A stretch of DNA of 64,000 nt from Mycolicibacterium peregrinum. Its GTDB lineage: Bacteria; Actinomycetota; Actinomycetes; Mycobacteriales; Mycobacteriaceae. Positions 16,762 to 25,295 of the stretch are shown piece after piece. Position 1 is the first letter of the stretch. Each line of letters begins with the position of its first letter. Both the position numbers and the translations under genes were made by a program. A model generated the notes under the pieces. It searched no databases. It saw only the letters and a list, made by a program, of their open reading frames with translations, and was not told the DNA's origin. Location: positions 62,001 through 126,000 of the forward strand of contig NZ_LZSO01000050.1 in NCBI RefSeq assembly GCF_001665785.1. Reading direction: 5' to 3'.

Positions 16762-17505
16762 CTATTTCTTGGCGCCCTGCGCGGCGACAGCGGCGGCACC
16801 GGCGGCGGCTGCCTCGGGGTCGAGGTACTGACCGCCTGCGACCAGGGGTTTGAGGTTCTCGTCGAGGTCGTAGCGCAGCGGGATGCCGGTCGGGATGTTC
16901 AGGCCGACGACCTCCTCGTCGGACATTCCGTCGAGGTACTTGACCAGCGCACGCAGCGAGTTTCCGTGGGCGGCGATCAGGACGGTCTTGCCGGCCAACA
17001 GGTCGGGCACGATCGTCGCCTCGTAGTACGGCACGAACCGGGTCACGACGTCCTTGAGGCATTCGGTCAGGGGGCCGCCGCCGATGTCGGCATAGCGGGG
17101 GTCGGCGTCCTGGCTGAACTCGCTGCCCTTCTCGATGGCCGGCGGCGGGGTGTCGTAGCTACGCCGCCAGGCCATGAACTGCTCTTCGCCGTACTTTTCC
17201 TTGGTCGCGGCCTTGTCCAGGCCCTGCAGCGCGCCGTAATGCCGCTCGTTGAGCCGCCAGTCACGGTGCACGGGGATCCAGTGCCGGTCGGCGGCATCCA
17301 GCGCCAGATTGGCGGTGGTGATCGCGCGACGCAGCAGCGAGGTGTAGACCACGTCGGGCAGCACGTCGTTCTCGACCAGCAGCTGACCGCCGCGGACGGC
17401 CTCGGTGCGGCCCTTGTCGGTGAGGTCGACGTCGACCCATCCCGTGAACAGGTTCTTCTGGTTCCAGTCGCTCTCACCGTGGCGGAGCAGGATCAGCGTC
17501 GGCAT
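16762..17505 (-). CDS. gpm1: 2,3-bisphosphoglycerate-dependent phosphoglycerate mutase
   Basis: A 247-residue dPGM. The catalytic RHGESDWN motif is at residues 8-15 (H9 is the phosphohistidine), followed by NLFTGWVDVDLTDKG, YTSLLRRAITTANLAL, WRLNERHYGALQGLDKA (Glu acid/base), FRRSYDTPPP-type residues and AAHGNSLRALVKYLDG with the second catalytic His. It converts 3-phosphoglycerate and 2-phosphoglycerate in glycolysis and gluconeogenesis. The C-terminus ends in an Ala-rich tail with KK. It sits upstream of senX3 as in other mycobacteria. Confidence 0.95.
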   Translation of the reverse strand: MPTLILLRHGESDWNQKNLFTGWVDVDLTDKGRTEAVRGGQLLVENDVLPDVVYTSLLRRAITTANLALDAADRHWIPVHRDWRLNERHYGALQGLDKAATKEKYGEEQFMAWRRSYDTPPPAIEKGSEFSQDADPRYADIGGGPLTECLKDVVTRFVPYYEATIVPDLLAGKTVLIAAHGNSLRALVKYLDGMSDEEVVGLNIPTGIPLRYDLDENLKPLVAGGQYLDPEAAAAGAAAVAAQGAKK

Positions 17506-17528
17506 GCGTGTGATCTTCTCACGAGCGC

Positions 17529-18041
17529 TCAGTCGTCGAGCAGACGCTCATCTATCAAATGCTCGAAGGCCTTGAGGTTCTTCAGCGACTCACCACGCGA
17601 GACCCGCCACTCCCACTCTTTCTGGATGGAGGAGCGGAAGCCCAGCTCCAGCAAGGTGTTGAAGTCGGAGTCGACGGCCTCGAGGACCTGGCCGAGCACG
17701 CGGTCGATCTCGTCGGCGGTGACCGCATGCAGGGCCATCCGGCCGACGAGGTAGATGTCTCCGACATTGTCGAGGGTGTAGGCGACGCCGTAGAGCCTGC
17801 GGTTGCGCTTGAGCAGGAACCGGTAGACGCCCTCGAAGTTCTCGTCGGGCTTGCGGCAGACGAACGCCTCGACGCGCACCGAATGCTCGCCGATGCTCAG
17901 GATGGTGTTGGTCTTGAGCTTCCGTTCCCCCGGCAACTCGACGACGATGCCGGGCAGGCCGCCGCGGGCGCCCTCGTGATGGTGGTAGACCAGCTCGTGC
18001 TCGTCGAGGCTGTCGGTGATGATCTTTGCGACGCCGCTCAT
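17529..18041 (-). CDS. YbjN-domain protein (Rv0487-like)
   Basis: A 170-residue protein of the YbjN family, a fold related to type III secretion chaperones. Core segments are GIVVELPGERKLKTNTILSIGEHSVRVEAFVCRKPDENFEGVYRFLLKRN and YTLDNVGDIYLVGRMALHAVTADEIDRVLGQVL. Function in mycobacteria is unknown. ATG at 18041 is preferred over longer readings because it leaves a 25-bp gap after the mshA stop and starts MSGVAKIITDSLDEH. In M. tuberculosis a lysE transporter gene (Rv0488) lies between this gene and gpm1; here only 23 bp separate them, so lysE is absent at this locus. Confidence 0.85.
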   Translation of the reverse strand: MSGVAKIITDSLDEHELVYHHHEGARGGLPGIVVELPGERKLKTNTILSIGEHSVRVEAFVCRKPDENFEGVYRFLLKRNRRLYGVAYTLDNVGDIYLVGRMALHAVTADEIDRVLGQVLEAVDSDFNTLLELGFRSSIQKEWEWRVSRGESLKNLKAFEHLIDERLLDD

Positions 18042-18066
18042 GATGCGGTTCCCTCGCAGCCTTCGC

Positions 18067-19374
18067 TCACAGGGCCCGCACCCCACGGCGCAGCGCGAAC
18101 CGGCGCCCCGAACGCCGGCCCGACGGCCTGCGGTGCCGGGACCGGTAGTCACTCATGGCATGGGCATAGCTGTTCAGCAGGGCGTCGACGGTGTGCGCCC
18201 AGGAGAACTGAGCGGCGTGGGCCGCGGCGGCGAGGCGCAACGGACCCGGATCGCGCTGCAGCACGCCGTCGATGGCGGCCGCCCAGTCGTCGACGTCGTG
18301 CCCCTCGACCAGGGCACCGCTGACACCGTCGGCCACCGCGACCGGCAGACCGCCGACCGCGGCGGCCACCACGGGCGTCCCGCAGGCCTGGGCCTCGATC
18401 GCGACCAGGCCGAACGACTCGGAGTAGCTGGGCACCGCGACCAGGTCGGCGGCGCGGTACACGTTGACCAACTGTTCGCGGGACTGCGGGGGCAGGAACG
18501 TCACGCGGTCGGTGATACCCAGTTCGTCGGCAAGACGAACCAGGGTGTCGGGCTCGGCCAGGCCACTGCCCGACGGCCCGCCGGCGACCAGCACGCGGAC
18601 CCCGGGAAGTTTGGCGGCGGCCCGCAACAACACGTCGGGCGCCTTGAGCGGCTGGATCCGGCCCACGAACGCCACCACCTGCTCGTGCGCCGCAATGCCC
18701 AGGACTGCCCGTGCCGCATCGCGATCACCCGGGGTGAAGGCATCCAGGTCCACTCCGGGATGCACCACATCGATCCGTTCCGGATCGGCGTGGTGTAGCG
18801 AAACCAGTTGCTGTGCTTCATGTTCGGTGTTGACGATGAGGCGGTCGGCCTCGTCGACCACCTGCTGCTCCCCGACTGCGCGCAGCGGCGGCTCTGGCGA
18901 ATCACCGGCGGCCAGCGCGGCGTTCTTCACCGCGGCCAGGGTGTGCGCGGTGTGCACGAGCGGCACCGCCCAGCGGTCCCGGGCCAGCCAGCCGACCTGA
19001 CCGGACAGCCAGTAGTGCGAGTGGACGACGTCGTAATAGCCGGGCTCGTGTGTCGCCTCGGCGCGCAACACCCCCGCAGTGAACGCACACAGCTGCGTGG
19101 GCAGGTCGTACTTGTCCAGGCCCTCGAACGGCCCGGCCACCACATTTCGGACCAACACCCCCGGCGCCACCGGCACCACCGGGGCGTCCGACGAGGAGGT
19201 CGCCCTGGTGAAAACCTCCACCTCGACGCCACGACGGGCCAGCTGCAACGCGGTCTGCAGCACGTACACGTTCATCCCGCCGGCGTCGCCGGTGCCCGGC
19301 TGCGCCAGCGGCGATGTGTGTACGGAAATCACCGCAACGCGGCGGGGAAGCTCGAGGTCTGACGCTAGACGCAC
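18067..19374 (-). CDS. mshA: D-inositol-3-phosphate glycosyltransferase MshA (mycothiol synthesis)
   Basis: A 435-residue GT4 enzyme closely resembling mycobacterial MshA. The N-terminal domain has VAVISVHTSPLAQPGTGDAGGMNVYV (UDP-GlcNAc binding) and VHSHYWLSGQVGWLA. The C-terminal domain has VHPGVDLDAFTPGDR, VAFVGRIQPLKAPDVLLRA and SYSESFGLVAIEAQACGTPVVAA with the E-x7-E site. It transfers GlcNAc from UDP-GlcNAc to 1L-myo-inositol-1-phosphate, the first step of mycothiol synthesis. The C-terminus ends in an Arg-rich tail. The ROK regulator gene lies 10 bp upstream on the same strand, suggesting cotranscription. Confidence 0.95.
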   Translation of the reverse strand: MRLASDLELPRRVAVISVHTSPLAQPGTGDAGGMNVYVLQTALQLARRGVEVEVFTRATSSSDAPVVPVAPGVLVRNVVAGPFEGLDKYDLPTQLCAFTAGVLRAEATHEPGYYDVVHSHYWLSGQVGWLARDRWAVPLVHTAHTLAAVKNAALAAGDSPEPPLRAVGEQQVVDEADRLIVNTEHEAQQLVSLHHADPERIDVVHPGVDLDAFTPGDRDAARAVLGIAAHEQVVAFVGRIQPLKAPDVLLRAAAKLPGVRVLVAGGPSGSGLAEPDTLVRLADELGITDRVTFLPPQSREQLVNVYRAADLVAVPSYSESFGLVAIEAQACGTPVVAAAVGGLPVAVADGVSGALVEGHDVDDWAAAIDGVLQRDPGPLRLAAAAHAAQFSWAHTVDALLNSYAHAMSDYRSRHRRPSGRRSGRRFALRRGVRAL

Positions 19375-19384
19375 ACTTCTATGT

Positions 19385-20743
19385 TTACACCGCGGCTATT
19401 CCGGCCCCGCTCGCCGACCGGCGGGTTTGGGCACGCCGCATGGCGCCGATCGGATCCGCGTAGAGACCGCCCAGCGAAACGATGCCGGCACTGGCCTCCT
19501 GGACCCGGTTACCGAAAGCCGTCAGCCGGATGTCGCGGGGCCCCAGCACCGAACGGCGTGTGACGGCGTCCTCCACGACGGGCATGCCTTCGGGATATTC
19601 GGTGAAGGCCTGGCCCCCGAGCACCAGATCGTCGGGGTTGAGCAGATCGCGCAGGAGCGCGACGGCCTCGCCGAGCACGCGGGCCCGGTCGGCCAGCAGC
19701 TCGACCGCCTTCTCGTTACCCTGCCGGGCCGCGCGCAGCACCGCGGGCAGCGTCGAGGACGGGCCTTCGGCCGGGATGATCCTCAGTTTGCGGGCCGCGT
19801 TGAGCACCGCCTCATCACTCACCGTGGACTCCAACTGCCCTGAGCCACCGAGCAATTCGGATTGCGCAGGCAGACCGGCGATGGTGCCGGGACCGCTGGC
19901 CGGGGAGTGCACCCGGCCGTCGATCGAGAGTGCATAACCGACGGTCTCGCGGGCGTAGACATAGAGACTGGTCCGGGCCGGAGCACCGGCGGCCTCCGGG
20001 GAGGAACGGCGTCCGCCCAACAGCAGCTCGGCACCCGCCATCGCGTCCACGTGCGAGGCCACCGACACGGGCAGCCCCAGCGCTTCCGCGAGCACCGGAC
20101 CCACCGGGGCATCGGCCCAGCCCAGCCGCGGGTGATCGAGGTATCCGGTGGCGCTGTCGACGACGCCACCGGCGGCGACACCGACCCACAGCGGGCGCCG
20201 ACGGTGCCAGCGGCTCAGGTACCGGCGAGCGCTGGCGGCCAAGGTGGCCAGCGCCGCGGACTGGGGCCCCGACGGGGTCGGCGTCTCGACCACGTCGAGC
20301 GTGCGACCGAACAGGTCGGTGGCCACGATGCTGGTGGTGCGCGCACCGATGTGGATGCCCAGCGTGAGGTAGGGCTCGTGATTGACCTCGACGGGCACCC
20401 GGGGCCGCCCGATGGCCCCGGAGACCGCGAGGTCCGCACGCTCACGCAGGATTCCGGCGTCGAGCAGTGCGGTGACCTGACGGTTGACGGTCGCGATGCT
20501 CAACTGCGTGAGCTGCGCGATGGCATCGCGGGCGATGGGCCCGCGGGTGCGGACGGCGCTGAAGACGGACGCCGCGGCGGCATCAGGCACCTTCAGCGAC
20601 GGGGCGACGATGTGCAGCAGCCGCGACTGCGGGTAGCGCGAGGCGGCAGACAGCGACCGGGCGGTCCGCGTGGCGGCGCCGTTCGAAGAGACGGCAGCGG
20701 AACGGGCGGAAGAGCGGCGGGGAGCGGCGATGGCGGTGGTCAC
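19385..20743 (-). CDS. ROK-family transcriptional regulator (Rv0485-like)
   Basis: A 452-residue protein. Residues about 1-45 are Ala/Arg/Ser-rich, a winged-helix HTH follows (SVFSAVRTRGPIARDAIAQLTQLSIATVNRQVTALLDAGIL), then a ROK sugar-kinase-like domain (LGIHIGARTTSIVATDLFG, WVGVAAGGVVDSATGYLDHPRLGWADAPV, GTIAGLPAQSELLGG, NPDDLVLGGQAF). The ROK zinc motif CXCGXXGCXE is not seen, so it is likely a regulator without kinase activity. In M. tuberculosis Rv0485 is reported to regulate a pe13-ppe18 pair. GTG at 20743 is chosen because AAGGACC lies 6-12 bp upstream. It precedes mshA by 10 bp. Confidence 0.85.
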   Translation of the reverse strand: MTTAIAAPRRSSARSAAVSSNGAATRTARSLSAASRYPQSRLLHIVAPSLKVPDAAAASVFSAVRTRGPIARDAIAQLTQLSIATVNRQVTALLDAGILRERADLAVSGAIGRPRVPVEVNHEPYLTLGIHIGARTTSIVATDLFGRTLDVVETPTPSGPQSAALATLAASARRYLSRWHRRRPLWVGVAAGGVVDSATGYLDHPRLGWADAPVGPVLAEALGLPVSVASHVDAMAGAELLLGGRRSSPEAAGAPARTSLYVYARETVGYALSIDGRVHSPASGPGTIAGLPAQSELLGGSGQLESTVSDEAVLNAARKLRIIPAEGPSSTLPAVLRAARQGNEKAVELLADRARVLGEAVALLRDLLNPDDLVLGGQAFTEYPEGMPVVEDAVTRRSVLGPRDIRLTAFGNRVQEASAGIVSLGGLYADPIGAMRRAQTRRSASGAGIAAV

Positions 20744-20932
20744 GTGAATGGTCCTTACTGGTTGTCGGCTGGTGGGTTGAGACCACACCTGGCGACTCAG
20801 CAGGACGTGAAACGGTGTCCGGGTTCAGTCAGGCGCGGCGGGGTGCGCAACAACAACACGCACGCCGCACGAAGCGGGACTGGAGGTTTCCGGACACACG
20901 AAGAACTTAGCACGCCATCTAATGTTGGTCAT

Positions 20933-21697
20933 GTGACGACATCGCAGTCAGAAAAAAGGGTCGCAGTGGTCACCGGCGCCAGCGCCGGGATCGGTGCCGC
21001 CACCGCCAGATCCCTTGCCGCCCTGGGCTTTCACGTGGTTTGCGCGGCCCGCCGGGCCGATCTGGTCCAGGCGCTGGCCGAGGAGATAGGCGGTACCGCG
21101 ATTGTGGCGGACGTCACTGACCAGGCCTCGGTCGACGCCCTGGCGGCCCAGTTGGACCGGGTGGATGTGCTGGTGAACAACGCCGGCGGGGCCAGGGGGC
21201 TGGAGTCGGTGGCCGACGCCGAGATCGACCACTGGCGCTGGATGTGGGAGTCCAACGTGCTGGGCACCCTGCGCGTCACCCGCCCGCTGCTGCCCAAGCT
21301 CATCGACTCCGGCGACGGGCTGATCATCACCGTCACCTCGATCGCCGCCGTCGAGATCTATGACAACGGGGCGGGCTACACCTCGGCCAAGCACGCCCAG
21401 GGCGTCTTGCACCGCACCCTGCGCAGCGAATTGCTCGGAAAACCCGTGCGGCTCACCGAAGTTGCGCCCGGGATGGTGCAGACCGACTTCTCGCTGAACC
21501 GCTTCGACGGAGACGAGGAGCGAGCCGAAAAGGTCTATGAGGGAGTTACCCCGCTGGTGGCCGAGGACATCGCCGAGGTCATCGGTTTCGTAGCGTCACG
21601 CCCGTCTCACGTCGACCTCGACCTGATCGTGGTCAGGCCGCGTGACCAGGTCAGCGGGGCCCCCGGGTCGCGCTTCAACCGGAGGTTGAAGGACTAA
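20933..21697 (+). CDS. SDR-family oxidoreductase (Rv0484c/YdfG-like)
   Basis: A 254-residue classical SDR: cofactor loop VVTGASAGIGAATA, VNNAGGARG, catalytic Ser in ITVTSIAAVE and Tyr/Lys in YTSAKHAQGV, then APGMVQTDF. It resembles NADP-dependent serine/3-hydroxy acid dehydrogenases (YdfG). GTG at 20933 is used since VTTSQSEKRVAVVTGAS places the cofactor motif near the N-terminus as usual. The last codons (NRRLKD) lie in an 18-bp sequence that is duplicated just past the stop codon (see the repeat at 21677-21721). Confidence 0.85.
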   Translation: MTTSQSEKRVAVVTGASAGIGAATARSLAALGFHVVCAARRADLVQALAEEIGGTAIVADVTDQASVDALAAQLDRVDVLVNNAGGARGLESVADAEIDHWRWMWESNVLGTLRVTRPLLPKLIDSGDGLIITVTSIAAVEIYDNGAGYTSAKHAQGVLHRTLRSELLGKPVRLTEVAPGMVQTDFSLNRFDGDEERAEKVYEGVTPLVAEDIAEVIGFVASRPSHVDLDLIVVRPRDQVSGAPGSRFNRRLKD

Positions 21698-21721
21698 CCC
21701 GGTAACCGGAGGTTGAAGGAC
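21677..21721. repeat. 18-bp direct repeat across the SDR stop codon (period 27)
   Basis: AACCGGAGGTTGAAGGAC occurs at 21677-21694 and again at 21704-21721. The first copy encodes the last residues of the SDR (NRRLKD) and the stop TAA follows it at once; the second copy lies in the intergenic space before the convergent L,D-transpeptidase gene. Identity between the two 18-mers is complete. Confidence 0.9.
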
Positions 21722-21732
21722 CAGCGCGGGAA

Positions 21733-23061
21733 TTAACCGCCCGGCGTGGGCTTCGGCGGCGTCGTTGTCGTCGGGGTACCGGACAGGGTGGGCGCGTCGG
21801 TCGGCGTCGCCGGTGCGCTGGCCGGCAGATTCGACGGCGAATCCTGCGTGGACAGCGCGGACATGGACTTCCACTCGTTCCAGTCCACCGCCCAGTCCCA
21901 GAGGTCGCCGTCGGCGTAGGACAGCTGGATCCGGGTCCCGGTCACCTCGACGGGGTCGCCGTACATCGCGCTGTTGAAGTACTGCTGCGAGTTCTCCAGG
22001 TTCAGGTTGATGCAACCGTTGGTCACGTTGGTGTTGCCCTGCGAACCGATGCTGTTGGGGTTGCAGTGGATGAACTCGCCGTTGTTGGAGATCCGCACCG
22101 CGAAGCGTTCGTGCACATTGCTGTACCCGGCGGCCGGGTTGGTCATCCAGAAGTCCTCGTACTTCTCGGTGACCACGTGGATGCCGCTGCGCGTGACGTT
22201 GCGGTCCAGGTCGCCCTCTCCGTAGCTGCACGGGAAGTCCATGATCACCGCACCGGATCCGTCGAGCACCTGGATGCGGTGGCTGGAGGCCTCGGCCTTC
22301 ACGACCTGGCGGCGGCCGATCTCGATGTCGAGCGTCGAGTCCGCCGCACCGTAGGCGCCGTCACCGAAGCTGACGCCGTACAGCGGCGCCTTGACGCTGA
22401 CCTTGGTTCCGGCCGGGTAGTACTCCCGGGTGCGCCAGTGCACACGCGAGCCCCCGGCCTCGTCGGGCAGCCACGCCCAGCTGCCCTCGACGGGCGGGGT
22501 GGTGGTGACCTGAAGAGCTTTTTCGACGGTCGCCCGGTACTTGTCGTCGATCGCGGCGTCGAACTGCAGGATGATCGGCGCGGCCACGCCGACGACCTGG
22601 CCGTCGGCAAGCTGGAACTGGCCGTTGACCTGTTTCTGCGGGGCGACGGTGGAGAACTTGCCCTGCACGGATTCGGACTTGCCGTCCTGGCCCACCACGG
22701 CACCCGCCCACGTATAGGTGGATTCGTAGCCGAGGGGTTCGGTGACAGTGAACGCAGTGCGGTCGCTGTTGAATTTGCCGGCGACGACCTTGCCGTTGGC
22801 ATTGGTCAGGCTGACGCGCTGGAACACGCCGTTCTCGACCTTGACGCCGACCGGCGCCGTCGGCAGCACGTCATCGGAGTCGGCGGCAGGCTCGTAGGTC
22901 ACCGTCGGCGCCACCGGGCCCTGGGCCTCAGGTGCCGAGACGGGCGACTTTCCCGAGCAGGCAGCCAGCAGTCCGGCTCCCATTCCGACGGTCAACACCG
23001 TCAGGGCACGCCGCCGATTGAACAACGGCGCATCCGCCTCTATATCACCGCCAGGGCTCAC
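21733..23061 (-). CDS. lprQ: L,D-transpeptidase lipoprotein (LprQ/LdtMt5-like)
   Basis: A 442-residue exported enzyme. The signal peptide ends in LLAAC with the lipidated Cys at residue 35. Two bacterial Ig-like domains (about 60-250) precede the YkuD catalytic domain (about 250-385). Active-site residues are H332 in FIHCNPNSIGS and C350 in NVTNGCINLNL; the usual S/T-H-G-C is TNGC here. A Thr/Pro-rich tail follows. These enzymes form 3-3 cross-links or anchor proteins in peptidoglycan. Only 6 bp separate it from murB upstream, fitting a cell-wall operon. Confidence 0.9.
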   Translation of the reverse strand: MSPGGDIEADAPLFNRRRALTVLTVGMGAGLLAACSGKSPVSAPEAQGPVAPTVTYEPAADSDDVLPTAPVGVKVENGVFQRVSLTNANGKVVAGKFNSDRTAFTVTEPLGYESTYTWAGAVVGQDGKSESVQGKFSTVAPQKQVNGQFQLADGQVVGVAAPIILQFDAAIDDKYRATVEKALQVTTTPPVEGSWAWLPDEAGGSRVHWRTREYYPAGTKVSVKAPLYGVSFGDGAYGAADSTLDIEIGRRQVVKAEASSHRIQVLDGSGAVIMDFPCSYGEGDLDRNVTRSGIHVVTEKYEDFWMTNPAAGYSNVHERFAVRISNNGEFIHCNPNSIGSQGNTNVTNGCINLNLENSQQYFNSAMYGDPVEVTGTRIQLSYADGDLWDWAVDWNEWKSMSALSTQDSPSNLPASAPATPTDAPTLSGTPTTTTPPKPTPGG

Positions 23062-23067
23062 GTGGAT

Positions 23068-24159
23068 CTAGGGTACTGATAGATCGCACCCAATCAGAAT
23101 CGGTTCTGGGTGCAGCATGATCCCGAAGCGGTCCAAAACCCCCGCCTGCACCGCTCTGGCCAGGGCAATCACATCGGAAGTGTTCGCCTCGCCACGATTG
23201 GTCAGAGCCAGCGCATGCTTGGTGGAAAGCCGGGCCGGAGCGCCCTCACCGGGGTAGCCCTTACCGAAGCCGGCGTGCTCGACAAGCCAGCCCGCCGCGA
23301 GCTTGACCCCGTCGGGTGCGGGGTAATGCGGCACCGCTCCGGCCGCTTCGTCCTGGCCCGCCTCGAACGTGGCCTGCACCCGTTCGAATTCGGCCTGCGA
23401 CACCACAGGGTTGGTGAAGAACGACCCGACGCTCCAGGTGTCGTGGTCATCAGCGTCGAGCACCATCCCTTTGCCGGAACGCAACTGCAGCACGGTCTGG
23501 CGAACACGCATCGGGTCGGCCCGCTCCCCCGGTTCGACTTCCAGCGCGGTGGCCAGTTCGCGGTACCGCAGCGGTGCGCTGCGCCCCGTCTGATCGAGGG
23601 CGAACTCGACTTCGAGCACGATGACGGCATCGGAGTGTTTGAGAATGCTGGTGCGGTAGCCGAATTTGAGTTCTTCCGGTGCGACCCAACGGACTTCACC
23701 CGTGGCCCGGTCGAGCAACCGCACCCGGCTGATGGTGTCGGCGACCTCGGCGCCGTAGGCACCCACGTTCTGCACCGGCGTGGCCCCGACCGAACCAGGT
23801 ATCCCGGACAGACATTCGAGCCCACCCAACCCATGACTCAGGGAGGCGACGACGACGTCGTCGAACACTGCGCCGGCCTCGGCGCGCACCAGGTTGCCCT
23901 CGACCGTGATCGCGGCGTTGGCCACGCGCACCACGGTCAGGTCGGGCATCGTCTCGGAGAGATCGTCGGCCAGCACCACGTTGGATCCGCCGGCCAGCAC
24001 CAGGATCGGATCGGCGACCGCGCGCAGCACATCGATGAGCTGATCGGCGCTGGTGCAGGTCAGCACCCTGCGAGCCACCGGACCGACGCGCAACGTGGTC
24101 AGCGGGGCCAGCGCGACCGACTCGGCGACCGCGACCCCGGCAACATACGAACTGACCAC
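23068..24159 (-). CDS. murB: UDP-N-acetylmuramate dehydrogenase MurB
   Basis: A 363-residue flavoenzyme. The FAD domain includes LTTLRVGPVARRVL, VLAGGSNVVLADD, LGGLECLSGIPGSVGATPVQNVGAYGAEVAD and GYRTSILK. The substrate domain carries the catalytic Ser in SVGSFFTNPVV and a C-terminal Glu region (LHPEPILIG). It reduces UDP-GlcNAc-enolpyruvate to UDP-MurNAc in peptidoglycan synthesis. It is transcribed with the L,D-transpeptidase gene 6 bp downstream and divergently from the DUF2505 pair. Confidence 0.95.
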   Translation of the reverse strand: MVSSYVAGVAVAESVALAPLTTLRVGPVARRVLTCTSADQLIDVLRAVADPILVLAGGSNVVLADDLSETMPDLTVVRVANAAITVEGNLVRAEAGAVFDDVVVASLSHGLGGLECLSGIPGSVGATPVQNVGAYGAEVADTISRVRLLDRATGEVRWVAPEELKFGYRTSILKHSDAVIVLEVEFALDQTGRSAPLRYRELATALEVEPGERADPMRVRQTVLQLRSGKGMVLDADDHDTWSVGSFFTNPVVSQAEFERVQATFEAGQDEAAGAVPHYPAPDGVKLAAGWLVEHAGFGKGYPGEGAPARLSTKHALALTNRGEANTSDVIALARAVQAGVLDRFGIMLHPEPILIGCDLSVP

Positions 24160-24185
24160 GGGCCGTAACGGTAGCCTGACCAGCT

Positions 24186-24692
24186 ATGCCGCGATCATTC
24201 GACATGGCCACCGATTACGAAGCCGGCGTCGAACAGGTCCACCGGGCATTCGCTGACGAACAGTATTGGTTGGCCCGCCTGGCCGATTCAGGTGCCGACG
24301 AAACGGCTCTCGACGCCCTGACCGTGTCCGACGACGGCGAGATCAAGGCGGTCACCGCGCAGATCCTGCACGCAAACCGGCTGCCCGGGCTGGTGTCACA
24401 GTTTCACCGCGGTGATCTGTTGATCCGCCGCGAGGAGCACTGGCAACCGATCCGTGACGGCGCGTCCCGCGGCACGGTCCAGGGCTCCATCTCAGGGGCA
24501 CCGGTGTCGCTGTCCGGGTCTGCGACACTCACGGGGACCGACGGCGGGTCCCGCTTGTCGGTGCATATCACGGTCGAGGTGAGGGTGCCGCTGGTCGGCG
24601 GCAAGATCGAGAGTTTCATCGGCTCGCAGCTGGTCGACCTGTTGACCGCCGAGCAACGGTTCACCTCGGGGTGGATCACCGATCACGGCTGA
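24186..24692 (+). CDS. DUF2505 protein, copy 1 (Rv0481c-like)
   Basis: A 168-residue protein of the DUF2505 family, probably a START-like helix-grip fold without a known activity. It opens with MPRSFDMATDYEAGVEQVHRAFADEQYW and closes with VRVPLVGGKIESFIGSQLVDLLTAEQRFTSGWI, which also appears in the next gene as a similar VPMPLVGGKLEDMVLQSVNEVF segment. It is divergent from murB with a 26-bp gap and 23 bp upstream of its paralogue. No catalytic residues can be assigned. Confidence 0.8.
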   Translation: MPRSFDMATDYEAGVEQVHRAFADEQYWLARLADSGADETALDALTVSDDGEIKAVTAQILHANRLPGLVSQFHRGDLLIRREEHWQPIRDGASRGTVQGSISGAPVSLSGSATLTGTDGGSRLSVHITVEVRVPLVGGKIESFIGSQLVDLLTAEQRFTSGWITDHG

Positions 24693-24715
24693 ATCCGGCG
24701 GTACGGTCGGTAGCC

Positions 24716-25228
24716 ATGAGCCGAAGCCGGCAGTCGACGTTGAGTTTCGACGCACCCGCCGAGACGATGTATGCCGTGTTCGCGAACGGCGACTACTGGC
24801 ATGCCCTGATGGACCGATACGACGACCTCACGCCAGGGAAATCCGACATCACGGCGTTCAGCTCCGACGAGAGCGGGATCGAGGTCGAGTTCCGGCAGGT
24901 GCTGCCGCGCGAAGAGTTGCCTGCGCTCCTGCGACCGGTGATTCCGCTCGACATGGCCATCACCCGCAGGCAGTTTTTCGGCGCCTTCGACCAGCATGGC
25001 GTGAAGGGCCATTACGCCGCGTCGGTTTCGCACGTTCCGGGCCGGCTGGACGGCCGCTACGTGCTCACCGGCGCCGCCACGGGCAGCCGGCTCGAGGTCG
25101 ACAGCACGTGCAAGGTGCCGATGCCCCTGGTCGGAGGCAAGCTCGAAGACATGGTCCTGCAGTCCGTCAACGAGGTTTTCACCATCGAGGGGGCGTTCAC
25201 CGCTGAGTGGATCGCCGAGCACGTCTAG
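24716..25228 (+). CDS. DUF2505 protein, copy 2
   Basis: A 170-residue paralogue of the preceding gene, with the same length and ending: FDAPAETMYAVFANGDYWHALMDRYDD at the start and PLVGGKLEDMVLQSVNEVFTIEGAFTAEWIAEH at the end. ATG at 24716 (MSRSRQSTLSF) is used rather than an earlier in-frame ATG that would overlap copy 1. A tandem duplication followed by divergence is the simplest explanation. Function unknown; a lipid- or ligand-binding START-like role is a guess. Confidence 0.75.
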   Translation: MSRSRQSTLSFDAPAETMYAVFANGDYWHALMDRYDDLTPGKSDITAFSSDESGIEVEFRQVLPREELPALLRPVIPLDMAITRRQFFGAFDQHGVKGHYAASVSHVPGRLDGRYVLTGAATGSRLEVDSTCKVPMPLVGGKLEDMVLQSVNEVFTIEGAFTAEWIAEHV

Positions 25229-25295
25229 ACCCGTCGGCGCGGTCACCCGGGGCACCACCGGGTACAACCGGCTGCGCCGCAGTGATCGTTGGCTG

